Positions 1-9,833 of a stretch of DNA of 29,287 nucleotides are shown in pieces. The stretch lies in NCBI GenBank assembly GCA_002716355.1, contig PBAU01000012.1, positions 1 through 29,287 of the forward strand. Direction: 5' to 3'. Every line of letters starts with the position of its first letter. Positions within the stretch are counted from its first letter, which is position 1. The position numbers were made by a program, and so were the translations under genes. Below the pieces are notes generated by a model. It did not search any database. It worked only from the letters and a program-made list of their open reading frames with translations, and had not been told where the DNA came from. The DNA comes from a bacterium. GTDB lineage: Bacteria; UBP7; UBA6624.

Positions 1-188
1 CTTTTGTAAAAAAAGGGTCTGTTTTTTTATTTTATAAATATCAAAAAGAAACACCCCTTGTTGTTTCTTTGGAAAACAATTGGTCAGAGATCGAGTTTTT
101 GGTTTTAAATCACAAAAAATATAGTTTGTTTAATGCTTGGCTTAATTCAGAAAAAGAGAAAGTTTATATAAAAATGTTTGAAAACTAA
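1..188 (+). CDS. C-terminal end of a SurA-like peptidyl-prolyl isomerase (partial)
   Basis: Only the last 61 codons are present, in the frame starting at base 3 and ending in TAA at 186-188. The tail contains SLENNWSEIEFLVLNHKKYS followed by LFNAWLNSEKEKVYIKM. This matches the usual end of SurA/parvulin-type chaperones: a strand, an acidic helix, then an aromatic-Trp-Leu helix and a final 'YIxI' strand (compare WMQELRASAYVKIL in E. coli SurA). Members of this family act in the periplasm and help outer-membrane proteins fold. The parvulin catalytic domain lies outside the window, so the assignment rests on the tail pattern alone. It is not the end of DnaA, which finishes in a helix-turn-helix domain. 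Confidence 0.5.
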   Translation, partial: FVKKGSVFLFYKYQKETPLVVSLENNWSEIEFLVLNHKKYSLFNAWLNSEKEKVYIKMFEN

Positions 189-306
189 CTTTTATTAACT
201 TTTTTTTTTAAATATTCACACTAAAGTATTGCTTTAATTGTTGTTTTTTATTCTTTGGTTTTATTGTTGTTTTTTTTTGTTTTTTTATTGTTATTAACAT
301 ATCAAC

Positions 307-344
307 ATTAATAATAATAATAAAAAATTAATAATAATAATAAA
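307..344. repeat. Tandem 18-bp direct repeat made of TAA trinucleotides
   Basis: Two perfect copies of ATTAATAATAATAATAAA lie at 307-324 and 327-344, a period of 20 bp. Each copy holds a run of TAA trinucleotides. Written 3' to 5', TAA equals AAT, which is the form of the DnaA-trio element (3'-[G/A]AT-5') described in bacterial origin unwinding regions. The repeat itself is seen directly; the trio interpretation is inference. Confidence 0.8.
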
Positions 345-359
345 TAGCTTTTATATTGC

Positions 360-388
360 TTGTTAAAAATATAAAAAAACGGTAAAAT
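360..388 (+). promoter_or_regulatory. Sigma70-like promoter for the dnaN operon
   Basis: TTGTTA (360-365) is followed by exactly 17 nt and TAAAAT (383-388). These match the -35 and -10 consensus at 4/6 and 5/6 positions. The predicted start near 395 gives a leader of about 30 nt before the dnaN ATG. In so AT-rich a sequence chance matches are common, but spacing and position are good. Confidence 0.5.
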
Positions 389-394
389 TAAGCG

Positions 395-416
395 GCTTTT
401 TAGTAAGCAAAAAAGC
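395..416 (+). promoter_or_regulatory. Small inverted repeat in the dnaN leader
   Basis: GCTTTTT (395-401) and AAAAAGC (410-416) form a perfect 7-bp stem with an 8-nt loop, just before the start codon at 426. It has only two G-C pairs and no U-tract after it, so it is not an intrinsic terminator. It could affect translation start or be fortuitous. Confidence 0.3.
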
Positions 417-425
417 ACCCAAACT

Positions 426-1538
426 ATGAAAATAAATACAACGAAAAACAGTCTTTTTTCTGCCTTAAATGAAACTAATAAAGTTATTCCTATTAGAACA
501 ACACTCCCTATTTTAAGTTGTGTTTTATTAGAAGCGAGAAAAGATTTATTATATATAACAGCAACAGATTTAGAACAAACTATCTCTACAACAATTGCAG
601 CCAAAACAGTTGAAGAGGGAAAAACAGCCTTATCATCAGGCCGTTTTTTAGAAATCGTAGCGGCTTTACCAGACACACAAATAGAGCTATCTGTCTCTTC
701 TAACCACCAGGTTGAAATCAATTCACCTCAAGGTGTTTACAATATAATAGGAAAAGACCCAGAAGAGTTTCCCGAAACACCTACTTTAAGCGGAGACCAA
801 CAACTATTAATAAACACAAAAGAATTTTTAAGAATTATAAACTCAACAACCTACGCTGTTAGTAAAGATGATTTAAAGCCAGCTTTATGTGGTATTTATT
901 TAAACATAAAAGAAAACCAAATGACAGCAGTTTCAACAGACGGTCATAGACTGGTTAAATATAAAAAAACAACAAACTCAACCAACCCAGAGGGTTCTAT
1001 AATTGTTCCTGTTAAATTTTTCAATATCATAAAAACAAGCCAAATAAACAACGAAACAACAACAATTAAAACCAGCGAAAACCACATAGAGGTAAACTAT
1101 AACAACACTAAAATAATTACAAGAATCATAAAAGAAACCTTTCCTGATTTTAATAGTGTTATACCTGAAGAATTAAAAATTCATATAAAAATAAACAAAG
1201 AAAAGTTTTTAGAGGCAATTAAAAGGGTTTCTATTTTTTCTAACAAAACAACAAAACAAATAAATCTAACATTTAATAGCAACGAAATAACAATATCAAC
1301 AGAAGACCAAGAAACAAGATCTTCTGCAAAAGAACACATTGATTGTGATTTTTCAGGAGAAGGTTTTACGGTAGGTTATAATTCTCAATATTTAAAAGAG
1401 GTTGTTCAACACATACAAGGCCAAGAAACCAACATGTTTTTAAGCGGACCGCTGACAGCAGCTGTTTTTAAGTCAAACAAAAACGAAGAAGGAGAAGAAA
1501 TTACAACCCTGTTAATGCCTTTAAGAACACAAGAATAA
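426..1538 (+). CDS. dnaN: DNA polymerase III subunit beta (sliding clamp)
   Basis: The 370-residue product has the usual length of the beta clamp, the ring that holds the replicative polymerase and other proteins on DNA. The N-terminal domain shows the family pattern: TLPILSCVLLEA near residue 27, ATDLEQTIS near 46, then ALSSGRFLEIVAALPD. The middle domain has SKDDLKPALCGIYLN and STDGHRLV. The end reads TTLLMPLRTQE, matching the C-terminal VMPMR-type segment that shapes the protein-binding pocket. The start at 426 is the first in-frame ATG after the leader and has no Shine-Dalgarno sequence. It is the first gene of a run with the DciA-like gene, gyrB and gyrA, and its stop overlaps the next start by 1 nt (TAATG). 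Confidence 0.97.
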   Translation: MKINTTKNSLFSALNETNKVIPIRTTLPILSCVLLEARKDLLYITATDLEQTISTTIAAKTVEEGKTALSSGRFLEIVAALPDTQIELSVSSNHQVEINSPQGVYNIIGKDPEEFPETPTLSGDQQLLINTKEFLRIINSTTYAVSKDDLKPALCGIYLNIKENQMTAVSTDGHRLVKYKKTTNSTNPEGSIIVPVKFFNIIKTSQINNETTTIKTSENHIEVNYNNTKIITRIIKETFPDFNSVIPEELKIHIKINKEKFLEAIKRVSIFSNKTTKQINLTFNSNEITISTEDQETRSSAKEHIDCDFSGEGFTVGYNSQYLKEVVQHIQGQETNMFLSGPLTAAVFKSNKNEEGEEITTLLMPLRTQE

Positions 1539-1789
1539 TGTTTAAAAAAATAAAGAAAACAACACAAACAATTCAACAAGAAATAAATACCGAAGAATAT
1601 AAAATATATTTGAAACTTGTTGAAAAGTGGGAAAAAAAAATCAACAAACAAACACAAAAAAACGCAAAAATAATAGATTATAAAAACGAAGTTTTAACAA
1701 TTAAAACCAAAAACCCAACATGGAAAAATGAGATTGTTTTTATGGAGGAAAGCATAAAAAAAAACTCTCAACAACAAAAACCAAGATAA
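1538..1789 (+). CDS. DUF721 / DciA-like protein
   Basis: The 83-residue protein sits where DUF721 genes often lie, between dnaN and gyrB. DUF721 includes DciA, which helps load the replicative helicase in bacteria that lack the DnaC/DnaI loaders. Visible features are LVEKWEKKINKQTQKNAK, then the strand-turn-strand NEVLTIKTKNPTWKNEI. In this family a Trp or Val-rich strand ('L.V.v.s..W..EL') follows a W-containing helix. The protein is shorter than many DciA proteins but of normal size for the core domain. It is very lysine-rich. Its ATG overlaps the dnaN stop by one base, indicating translational coupling. Family assignment rests on context and a short motif, so it is moderately sure. Confidence 0.7.
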   Translation: MFKKIKKTTQTIQQEINTEEYKIYLKLVEKWEKKINKQTQKNAKIIDYKNEVLTIKTKNPTWKNEIVFMEESIKKNSQQQKPR

Positions 1790-1809
1790 ACAAAATAATA
1801 GTAAAATAA

Positions 1810-3759
<1,950 letters not shown>

Positions 3760-3762
3760 TAA

Positions 3763-6237
3763 ATGGAAGAAGAATTTAAAAATCAAAACATATTAGGAAG
3801 AGATTTAGTTGATGAAATGGAAGAATCCTATCTTTCATATGCTATGTCTGTAATTATAAGCAGAGCTCTTCCAGACGTAAGAGATGGTTTAAAGCCAGTT
3901 CATAGAAGAGTTTTGTTTGGAGCTTCAGGGATTGGAGCTCAATGGAACAGAAAACATAAAAAAAGTGCAAGAATTGTAGGAGAGGTAATAGGTAAATATC
4001 ACCCTCATGGGGACCAGTCTATTTATGATTCTTTGGTTAGGATGGCACAGCCATGGTCTTTAAGATATTTATTAATAGACGGACAGGGAAACTTTGGATC
4101 TGTGGATGGAGACGGGGCAGCCGCAATGAGATACACCGAGGCAAAAATGTCAAAAATTGCCTCAGAAATGTTAAAAGACATAGACAAAAACACTGTTTCT
4201 CTCCAGCCAAACTTTGATGATTCTTTAGAAGAACCCACAGTATTACCATCTCAAATACCCAACCTTCTAATGAATGGTTCAGAGGGAATTGCTGTTGGTA
4301 TGGCAACCAAAATTCCACCACACAACCTAAAAGAATTAGTAGGGGGATTAGTTGCTCTTTTAGAAAATCAAGAAATTACAAGCGAAGAAATATTTTTAAA
4401 CTACATAACAGGACCTGATTTTCCAACAGCCGGCTTTATTATGGGTATAGATGGAATCAAAGATGCGTACACAACAGGAAGAGGTAGAGTAATAATGCGT
4501 GGAAGGGCGCAAATTGAAGAAAAAGAAAACGGCAAAGAAGTTATTATTATAAATGAAATACCCTACCAAGTTAACAAATCTAACTTAATAGAAAAAATAG
4601 CAGATTTAGTAAGAGAAAAAAAACTAGAAGGAATTTCAGACCTAAGAGATGAATCAGATAAAGATGGGATGAGAATAGTTATAGAATGTAAAAGAGATGC
4701 TATTGCTGAAATAATTTTAAACAATCTATATAAATACACTCAACTACAAGACACTTTTGGAATTATTATGCTTGCTATTGTTGATGGGGTTCCAAAAGTT
4801 ATGCCTATTAAAGAGGTTTTAAATCAATTTCTTTTATTTAGAAGAGAAATAATAATAAAAAGAACAAAATATGATTTAAAAGAAGCAGAAACAAGAGCCC
4901 ATATTTTAGAAGGTTTAAAAAAAGCGCTTCAACATATAGACGACATAATAAAACTAATAAAAAAATCAGCAAACCCAGATGAAGCAAAAAGAAAATTAAT
5001 AGATAAATTTAAATTTACAAACCCTCAAACTAAAGCAATTTTAGATATGAGACTACAAAAACTAACCTCATTAGAAACAGACAAATTAATTGAAGAATTA
5101 AAAGAACTACAGAAACAAATTATTTATTACAATGAAATTTTAAACAGCTATGAAAAACAAAGTTCAATTATTAAAGAAGAACTTTTAGAAATAGAAGAAA
5201 AATACGGAGATGATAGAAAAACAGAAATAATACCAATTAGCGGAGACCTTACCATTGAAGATATGATTGCAGACGAAGATATGGTGGTAACAATTAGCCA
5301 CAATGGATATATTAAAAGACTTCCTGTTTCAACATGGAAAACCCAAAACAGGGGAGGTAAAGGAATGAAGGGGGCAAATACCAAACAAGACGACTTTGTA
5401 GAACATCTCTTTATTGCCTCTACTCACAACACAATGTTGTTTTTTACAGATACGGGAAAATGTTATTGGTTAAAAGTGCATCAAATACCCCAAGCCTCAA
5501 GAACCTCGCAAGGTAGAGCAATTGTTAATTTAATAGGGTGTGCCCCTGAAGACAAAGTTAAGGCCTTTGTTTCTGTAAAAGAGTTTACAGAAGATCAACA
5601 GCTTATTATGTGTACTAAAAAAGGCCTAATAAAAAGAAGCAAATTGATGCTTTATAGTAAACCAAGAAAGGGAGGAATATATGCCGTTGATGTAAACGAT
5701 GGAGACGAGTTAATTCAGGCAAAGCTTAGCACAGGAGACCAGGACGTCTTGTTGGCAACAAACAACGGAAAATCAATCAGGTTTAACGAAAATCAAATTA
5801 GATCAACAGGAAGAAAAACAAAAGGAGTTACAGGAATAAGAATGTCTTTTAAAGATGATTATGTAATAGGAATGTTAGTAGTAAAAAGAGAGGGGCAGGT
5901 TTTAGTTGTTTCTAGTAAAGGTTTTGGAAAAAGAAGCCTTCTTGAACAATATAGAGAACAACAAAGAGGAGGAAAGGGTGTTTTTACTCTAAAAGCAAAT
6001 AACAAAACAGGAAAATTAATTTCAATCATGGAGGTTGTAGACGAGGACGATCTAATGATTATTACAGATACTGGCATTATGATTAGGCAATCAATTAATA
6101 AGCTAAATATTATTGGAAGAAATACACAAGGAGTTAAGCTTTTAAGGTTAGATGAAAAATCTCAAATTGCCTCTGTTACTAAAGTAATAAAAGAAGACGA
6201 CGATTTAGAAGAAGACGAAACAGAAGAATTAATATAA
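3763..6237 (+). CDS. gyrA: DNA gyrase subunit A
   Basis: The 824-residue protein is the DNA breakage and wrapping subunit. The winged-helix domain contains KYHPHGD and the catalytic tyrosine Y124 in AAMRYTEAKM, with R123 beside it (E. coli Y122). The C-terminal beta-pinwheel carries the GyrA box as QNRGGKG at 528-534, which marks gyrase rather than topoisomerase IV. A second QRGGKG lies in a later blade (YREQQRGGKGVFTL). The last 20 residues are strongly acidic (EDDDLEEDETEE), like regulatory tails of other GyrA proteins. An oddity is residue 85: it aligns with E. coli Ser83 in the quinolone-resistance region and is Gln here, while the Asp87 equivalent (D89) is kept. The gene is tightly coupled to gyrB. 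Confidence 0.98.
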   Translation: MEEEFKNQNILGRDLVDEMEESYLSYAMSVIISRALPDVRDGLKPVHRRVLFGASGIGAQWNRKHKKSARIVGEVIGKYHPHGDQSIYDSLVRMAQPWSLRYLLIDGQGNFGSVDGDGAAAMRYTEAKMSKIASEMLKDIDKNTVSLQPNFDDSLEEPTVLPSQIPNLLMNGSEGIAVGMATKIPPHNLKELVGGLVALLENQEITSEEIFLNYITGPDFPTAGFIMGIDGIKDAYTTGRGRVIMRGRAQIEEKENGKEVIIINEIPYQVNKSNLIEKIADLVREKKLEGISDLRDESDKDGMRIVIECKRDAIAEIILNNLYKYTQLQDTFGIIMLAIVDGVPKVMPIKEVLNQFLLFRREIIIKRTKYDLKEAETRAHILEGLKKALQHIDDIIKLIKKSANPDEAKRKLIDKFKFTNPQTKAILDMRLQKLTSLETDKLIEELKELQKQIIYYNEILNSYEKQSSIIKEELLEIEEKYGDDRKTEIIPISGDLTIEDMIADEDMVVTISHNGYIKRLPVSTWKTQNRGGKGMKGANTKQDDFVEHLFIASTHNTMLFFTDTGKCYWLKVHQIPQASRTSQGRAIVNLIGCAPEDKVKAFVSVKEFTEDQQLIMCTKKGLIKRSKLMLYSKPRKGGIYAVDVNDGDELIQAKLSTGDQDVLLATNNGKSIRFNENQIRSTGRKTKGVTGIRMSFKDDYVIGMLVVKREGQVLVVSSKGFGKRSLLEQYREQQRGGKGVFTLKANNKTGKLISIMEVVDEDDLMIITDTGIMIRQSINKLNIIGRNTQGVKLLRLDEKSQIASVTKVIKEDDDLEEDETEELI

Positions 6238-6254
6238 AACACACTCCATAAAAA

Positions 6255-6950
6255 ATGTTTTTAGATGCAACAATCAACAAATCCAACCTTATAAACATAA
6301 AAAAAAACATTAAAAAATATAATTCTAAACCAAATAAAATTCAAATTATAGCTGTAACAAAAAATTTTTCTTATTGTGCAATACAAAGCGCAAATGAAAA
6401 TAAAATACAAATTGTTGGAGAAAATAAAGTACAAGAAACAATAGAAAAAATAAAGAACAAAAAACTTCCTACAAATATAGAAATACATCTTATAGGCCAC
6501 CTACAAAGCAATAAAGCAAAAAAAGCAGTAAATATTTATAGCACCATACAGTCTGTTGACAGCATTCAAATAGCTGAAAAAATAAATTTTTATGCAAAAA
6601 AAAACAAAAAAAAACAAAAAATTTTTTTACAAATAAATATTGCTAAACAAAAAACACAATTTGGGTTTGATCAGGAGAATATATATAATGCGGCTGAAAC
6701 AATAAAAAAATTAAAAAATATTCAAATTGAAGGTGTTATGGTAATTGCGCCAAACACAAAAAATAAACCAACAATAAATCAAGCGTTTAAAAAGGCGAAA
6801 GAAATAAAGAACAAAATACAAAAAAACATTGTTTCAACCTGTCGTTTTTTATCTGCAGGAATGAGCAACGACTATGATATAGCTCTTCAAAACGGAGCCA
6901 CGCATCTTAGGCTTGGAACAATATTATATAACAAAATAGAACAAAAATGA
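6255..6950 (+). CDS. YggS/PROSC-family pyridoxal phosphate homeostasis protein
   Basis: The 231-residue protein is a single-domain TIM-barrel PLP-binding protein. The PLP lysine is K36 in IIAVTK, the same number as in E. coli YggS. Further family marks are GENKVQE, HLIGHLQSNKAK, IQSVDS, the strand FLQINIAKQKTQFGF, EGVMVIAP, and the phosphate-binding end FLSAGMSNDYDIAL then LRLGTILY. YggS-like proteins have no known catalytic activity and keep free PLP and amino acid pools in balance. The coding sequence has two A9 tracts (6596-6604 and 6606-6614) in a lysine-rich loop. Its TGA stop overlaps the next ATG (ATGA), so the downstream protein is translationally coupled. The start ATG lies 17 nt after gyrA and has no Shine-Dalgarno sequence. 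Confidence 0.93.
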   Translation: MFLDATINKSNLINIKKNIKKYNSKPNKIQIIAVTKNFSYCAIQSANENKIQIVGENKVQETIEKIKNKKLPTNIEIHLIGHLQSNKAKKAVNIYSTIQSVDSIQIAEKINFYAKKNKKKQKIFLQINIAKQKTQFGFDQENIYNAAETIKKLKNIQIEGVMVIAPNTKNKPTINQAFKKAKEIKNKIQKNIVSTCRFLSAGMSNDYDIALQNGATHLRLGTILYNKIEQK

Positions 6951-7378
6951 AAAAAAATATCTTTCTTACCCCAGAGCTTGCTGCAAATAAAAATCTTGAT
7001 CAAATTATTAAAGAAAAAGAAAAAATGATTTTTAACAAAAACCCCCTAAAACAACTCAGTGCCCTTGATATAAATAGCGCTATATATATTTATGACCAAG
7101 GGTTTAACTATACTGAAAAAATTATTCCCATTAATAATCATATTAATAAAACAGGGATTAACCCAATGAGAGAATTAAAACAAACAGGCGTAGATTTTTT
7201 TGATATAACTAGTATATATAAACATAAAAAAAGAGGAAAAATTGCAGAGTGTTTTGGAAATCACCAACCAACAGCTCAAAAGAACGCCCAATATATACAA
7301 GGACATTTTTTATGTAATTATGTGATTTTATCACACTATGTTGGGTTTAATAATATTTATGCTTTTATAGTTGACTAA
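6947..7378 (+). CDS. Small protein resembling the C-terminal half of purine nucleoside phosphorylase, catalytic residues missing
   Basis: No name can be given with certainty. The 143 residues show a pattern that can be laid along PNP (human PNP numbering from knowledge): IYIYDQGFN against the ITNAAGGLN strand, IIPINNHINKTGINPM (60-74) against the IRDHINLxGxNPL segment, FFDITSIY against FPAMSDAY, GNHQPT (104-109) against GPSFET, and YVILSHYVGFNNIYAFIVD (125-143) against [20 protein letters not shown]. The phosphate-binding N-terminal half is absent, the catalytic Glu (E201) is Pro108, the base-binding Asn243 is the terminal Asp143, and the His257 region is beyond the stop. It is probably a non-catalytic PNP-fold protein or a decayed enzyme. 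It is kept in an overlapping operon position (ATGA with yggS, one base before bipA), which favours a working gene. The remote homology was judged by eye. Confidence 0.5.
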   Translation: MKKNIFLTPELAANKNLDQIIKEKEKMIFNKNPLKQLSALDINSAIYIYDQGFNYTEKIIPINNHINKTGINPMRELKQTGVDFFDITSIYKHKKRGKIAECFGNHQPTAQKNAQYIQGHFLCNYVILSHYVGFNNIYAFIVD

Positions 7379-7379
7379 A

Positions 7380-9209
7380 ATGAGAAAACAAAACATTAGA
7401 AATATTGCTATAATTGCCCATGTAGACCATGGAAAAACAACATTGGTTGACGGCCTACTCAAACAAAGCGGGACCTTTCATGAACACCAGTCTGTTGAAG
7501 ATAGAGTAATGGATTCTATGGAACTAGAAAAAGAAAGAGGAATTACTATAACAGCAAAAAACACAGCTATATTTTATAATAATATAAAAATTAATATTGT
7601 AGACACTCCAGGGCACGCAGATTTTGGAGGAGAGGTTGAAAGAAGCCTAAATTTGGTTGACGGAGTATTGTTATTAGTTGACTCCAGCGAAGGTCCCCTA
7701 CCTCAAACTAGATTTGTTTTAAAAAAGACACTACAAAAAAAGCTGCCGGTAATATTAATAATCAATAAAATTGATAGATCAGACTCGCGAATTCAAGAAG
7801 TTATTAACGAGGTATATGATTTATTTATTGATTTAGAGGCAAGCGATGAACAAATTGATTTTCCTATTCTATATACAAATGCAAAAACAGGAACAGCCAA
7901 AGCCAGCCTTGATGACAAAGGAAAGACATTAAAGCCCCTGCTTGATTTAGTTATAGATTATTTTAAAGGTCCTAAAATTGACGAATCTATGTCCACACAA
8001 TTTTTAATTACCAGCCTAGATTATGATTCGTATGTTGGACAAATTGCAATAGGGCGCATTGACAACGGTACGATTCAAATGAACCGCCCTTATTGTCTCT
8101 GCGGTAAAGAAAATAAAATTTATAATAATAAACTAACAGCATGTTATACTTTTAAAGGATTACAAAAAGTTAAAGTAGAAGCCTTAGAGGCGGGAGACAT
8201 TGTTGCTGTTGCTGGTCTAAATAATATTTCAATAGGAGACACATTAACAGACAACGACAATCCCTCTCCTCTTCCTAGAATTATTATTGATGAACCAACA
8301 ATTTCTATGTATTTTCATGTAAATGATAGTCCTTTTTCTGGAACAGAAGGAAAATATTTAACATCTCGCCATTTACTAGAAAGGCTAAAAAAAGAAACCC
8401 TAAAAAATGTATCTCTTAAGATTAAAGAAACTAACGCGCCCAATATAATTCAAGTAAGCGGAAGAGGAGAGCTCCAAATGTCTATTTTAATTGAGACGAT
8501 GAGAAGGGAAGGATATGAAATGATGGTATCAAAACCCAAGGTTATAACAAAAGAAAAAAATGGAAAAAAAACAGAACCCATTGAACAGGTTTTTCTTGAC
8601 TTGTCTGAAGAACATGTTGGAACAGTTACTGAAAAATTATCCATCAGAAAAGGAAAAATGACCAATCTTCAAAATAATGGATTTGGGAGAGTTTTGTTAG
8701 AGTTTTTAATTCCATCAAGGGGATTAATTGGTTTTAGAAACCAGTTTTTAACAGAAACAAAAGGTTCAGGAATAATTAATTCCTTATTTTATGGTTATGA
8801 AGAATGGAAAGGGAACATACCCCAGCGCACAAACGGAGTATTAATAGCAGACAGAAAAGGAAAAATAACAAGCTATGCAAGTTTAGGTATGGCAGATAGA
8901 GGAGAAATGTTTTTTGATGTTGGAACAGAAGTATATGCAGGCATGATTATTGGAGAAAGAAACAAAGCAGGCGATCTAGATGTTAATATAACAAAAGAAA
9001 AAAAACTTACAAATATGAGGTCTTCAACAGCCGAAGCAACCGTAACACTAAGATCAATAAAAAAAATAACACTAGATCAGTGTATAGAGTTTATAGCAGA
9101 AGATGAACTTTTAGAAGTAACACCTAAAAACATTCGTTTAAGAAAGATGGAATTAGACATTAATAAAAGAAAAAGTGAAAAAAGAAAAATTAAACCAACA
9201 AAGGAATAA
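7380..9209 (+). CDS. typA: Translational GTPase BipA/TypA
   Basis: The 609-residue protein is a ribosome-binding GTPase of the EF-G class involved in ribosome assembly and stress or low-temperature growth. The G domain has the P-loop AHVDHGKTT (13-21), the switch I segment [24 protein letters not shown] and NKIDR. Later domains include the BipA-type [21 protein letters not shown] and [22 protein letters not shown] chose ATG at 7380 rather than an in-frame TTG at 7371: it gives the family's normal N terminus ([21 protein letters not shown]) and lies one base after the preceding stop. Its last 20 bases overlap the convergent HAD gene. Length is normal for the family. Confidence 0.97.
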   Translation: MRKQNIRNIAIIAHVDHGKTTLVDGLLKQSGTFHEHQSVEDRVMDSMELEKERGITITAKNTAIFYNNIKINIVDTPGHADFGGEVERSLNLVDGVLLLVDSSEGPLPQTRFVLKKTLQKKLPVILIINKIDRSDSRIQEVINEVYDLFIDLEASDEQIDFPILYTNAKTGTAKASLDDKGKTLKPLLDLVIDYFKGPKIDESMSTQFLITSLDYDSYVGQIAIGRIDNGTIQMNRPYCLCGKENKIYNNKLTACYTFKGLQKVKVEALEAGDIVAVAGLNNISIGDTLTDNDNPSPLPRIIIDEPTISMYFHVNDSPFSGTEGKYLTSRHLLERLKKETLKNVSLKIKETNAPNIIQVSGRGELQMSILIETMRREGYEMMVSKPKVITKEKNGKKTEPIEQVFLDLSEEHVGTVTEKLSIRKGKMTNLQNNGFGRVLLEFLIPSRGLIGFRNQFLTETKGSGIINSLFYGYEEWKGNIPQRTNGVLIADRKGKITSYASLGMADRGEMFFDVGTEVYAGMIIGERNKAGDLDVNITKEKKLTNMRSSTAEATVTLRSIKKITLDQCIEFIAEDELLEVTPKNIRLRKMELDINKRKSEKRKIKPTKE

Positions 9210-9828
9210 TATCTATAAGAGAATTGCAAATTTCAGCCCTTTTTACATTAAGCCTATCTTTATTAAAATGACCGCAAGCAACCAAAAACAAACCAGCGCT
9301 TATAGCAGCGGCAACGCGCTCATCATATAAAGTATCACCAATAACAACAGTTTCAGAACCAATTAAACCATGCTTGTTCATCAGGTTTTTTGCAAGGAGT
9401 TCTTTTCCCTCAGCATTTAAATTATCAACACCCACGACATCAACAAAAAAGTGTTCAATTTTATAAAATCTAACAGACTCTAATAAAAGATTATGTTCAG
9501 AAGCAGACAAAACAAACTGTTTAATTGATTGTTTTTTAGCAAAAGACAATACGTCTAAAGCATGTGGCTGTAAATCAGGCTCTTTCATTTTAGACCGATA
9601 TAATGCAAGGAAAGAGGCATTCATTGTATCAAATTGTGTTTTAGTAAATTTAAAACCTAATTTTTTCCAATATTTTTGAATAGGAAAACAAAAATTGTTT
9701 TTATAGTCTGCTAAGGAAATTTCAGGCAACCCCTGTTTTATTAAGGTGGTATTCATAATGTTGACAAACAAATAGGCATCATTAATTAAAGTGCCATTCC
9801 AATCCCAAATAATGTTTTTTATTTTCAT
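9190..9828 (-). CDS. HAD-superfamily hydrolase, phosphoglycolate-phosphatase-like
   Basis: The 212-residue protein has the four HAD motifs. Motif I is WDWNGTL with the nucleophile D9. Motif II is the serine in FVLSAS (S108). Motif III is a lysine in GKELLAKN (142 or 147). Motif IV is VIGDTLYDE, with D165 and D169 for magnesium. A helical cap lies between motifs I and II. The second Asp of the usual DxD is N11; the DWNGT variant occurs in a group of HAD proteins, and what it means for activity is not clear from sequence. The substrate cannot be read from the sequence; a small phosphate ester is likely. It follows the DUF971 gene by 5 nt in one operon, and its 3' end overlaps bipA by 20 nt on the opposite strand. 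Confidence 0.85.
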   Translation of the reverse strand: MKIKNIIWDWNGTLINDAYLFVNIMNTTLIKQGLPEISLADYKNNFCFPIQKYWKKLGFKFTKTQFDTMNASFLALYRSKMKEPDLQPHALDVLSFAKKQSIKQFVLSASEHNLLLESVRFYKIEHFFVDVVGVDNLNAEGKELLAKNLMNKHGLIGSETVVIGDTLYDERVAAAISAGLFLVACGHFNKDRLNVKRAEICNSLIDIIPLLV

Positions 9829-9833
9829 TATAC

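Larger units (their letters stand above)
189..425. other. AT-rich intergenic region, possible origin-like element
   Basis: This is the longest non-coding stretch in the window (237 nt). It holds a T-rich block (about 221-297) with repeated ATTGTTGTTTTTT-like units, then two TAA-repeat tracts (307-344), a sigma70-like promoter (360-388) and a small hairpin before dnaN. One 9-mer at 212-220, ATATTCACA, differs from the DnaA-box pattern TTATNCACA at one position only. The region next to dnaN and gyrBA is a classic site for a chromosomal origin, but no cluster of DnaA boxes is visible, so origin function is only a hypothesis. Confidence 0.35.

Noticed and set aside
1-188. End of dnaA upstream of dnaN
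   Set aside because: The tail translates to a SurA/parvulin-type end (NAWLNSEKEKVYIKM) and shows no helix-turn-helix DnaA C terminus.
307-344. CRISPR-like direct repeats
   Set aside because: Only two copies with 2-nt spacing and no spacers; it is a simple trinucleotide repeat.
395-416. Intrinsic terminator before dnaN
   Set aside because: The 7-bp stem is A/T-rich and no U-tract follows; it lies downstream of the likely promoter.
308-721. Minus-strand open frame over the dnaN start and repeat region
   Set aside because: It lies opposite the real dnaN gene and a low-complexity repeat; the translation has no domain pattern.
3763-6237. Topoisomerase IV subunit A (parC) instead of gyrA
   Set aside because: The GyrA box QNRGGKG in the pinwheel and pairing with gyrB support gyrase.
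7371-7379. TTG start for bipA at 7371
   Set aside because: It overlaps the previous stop, and the ATG at 7380 gives the normal BipA N terminus.
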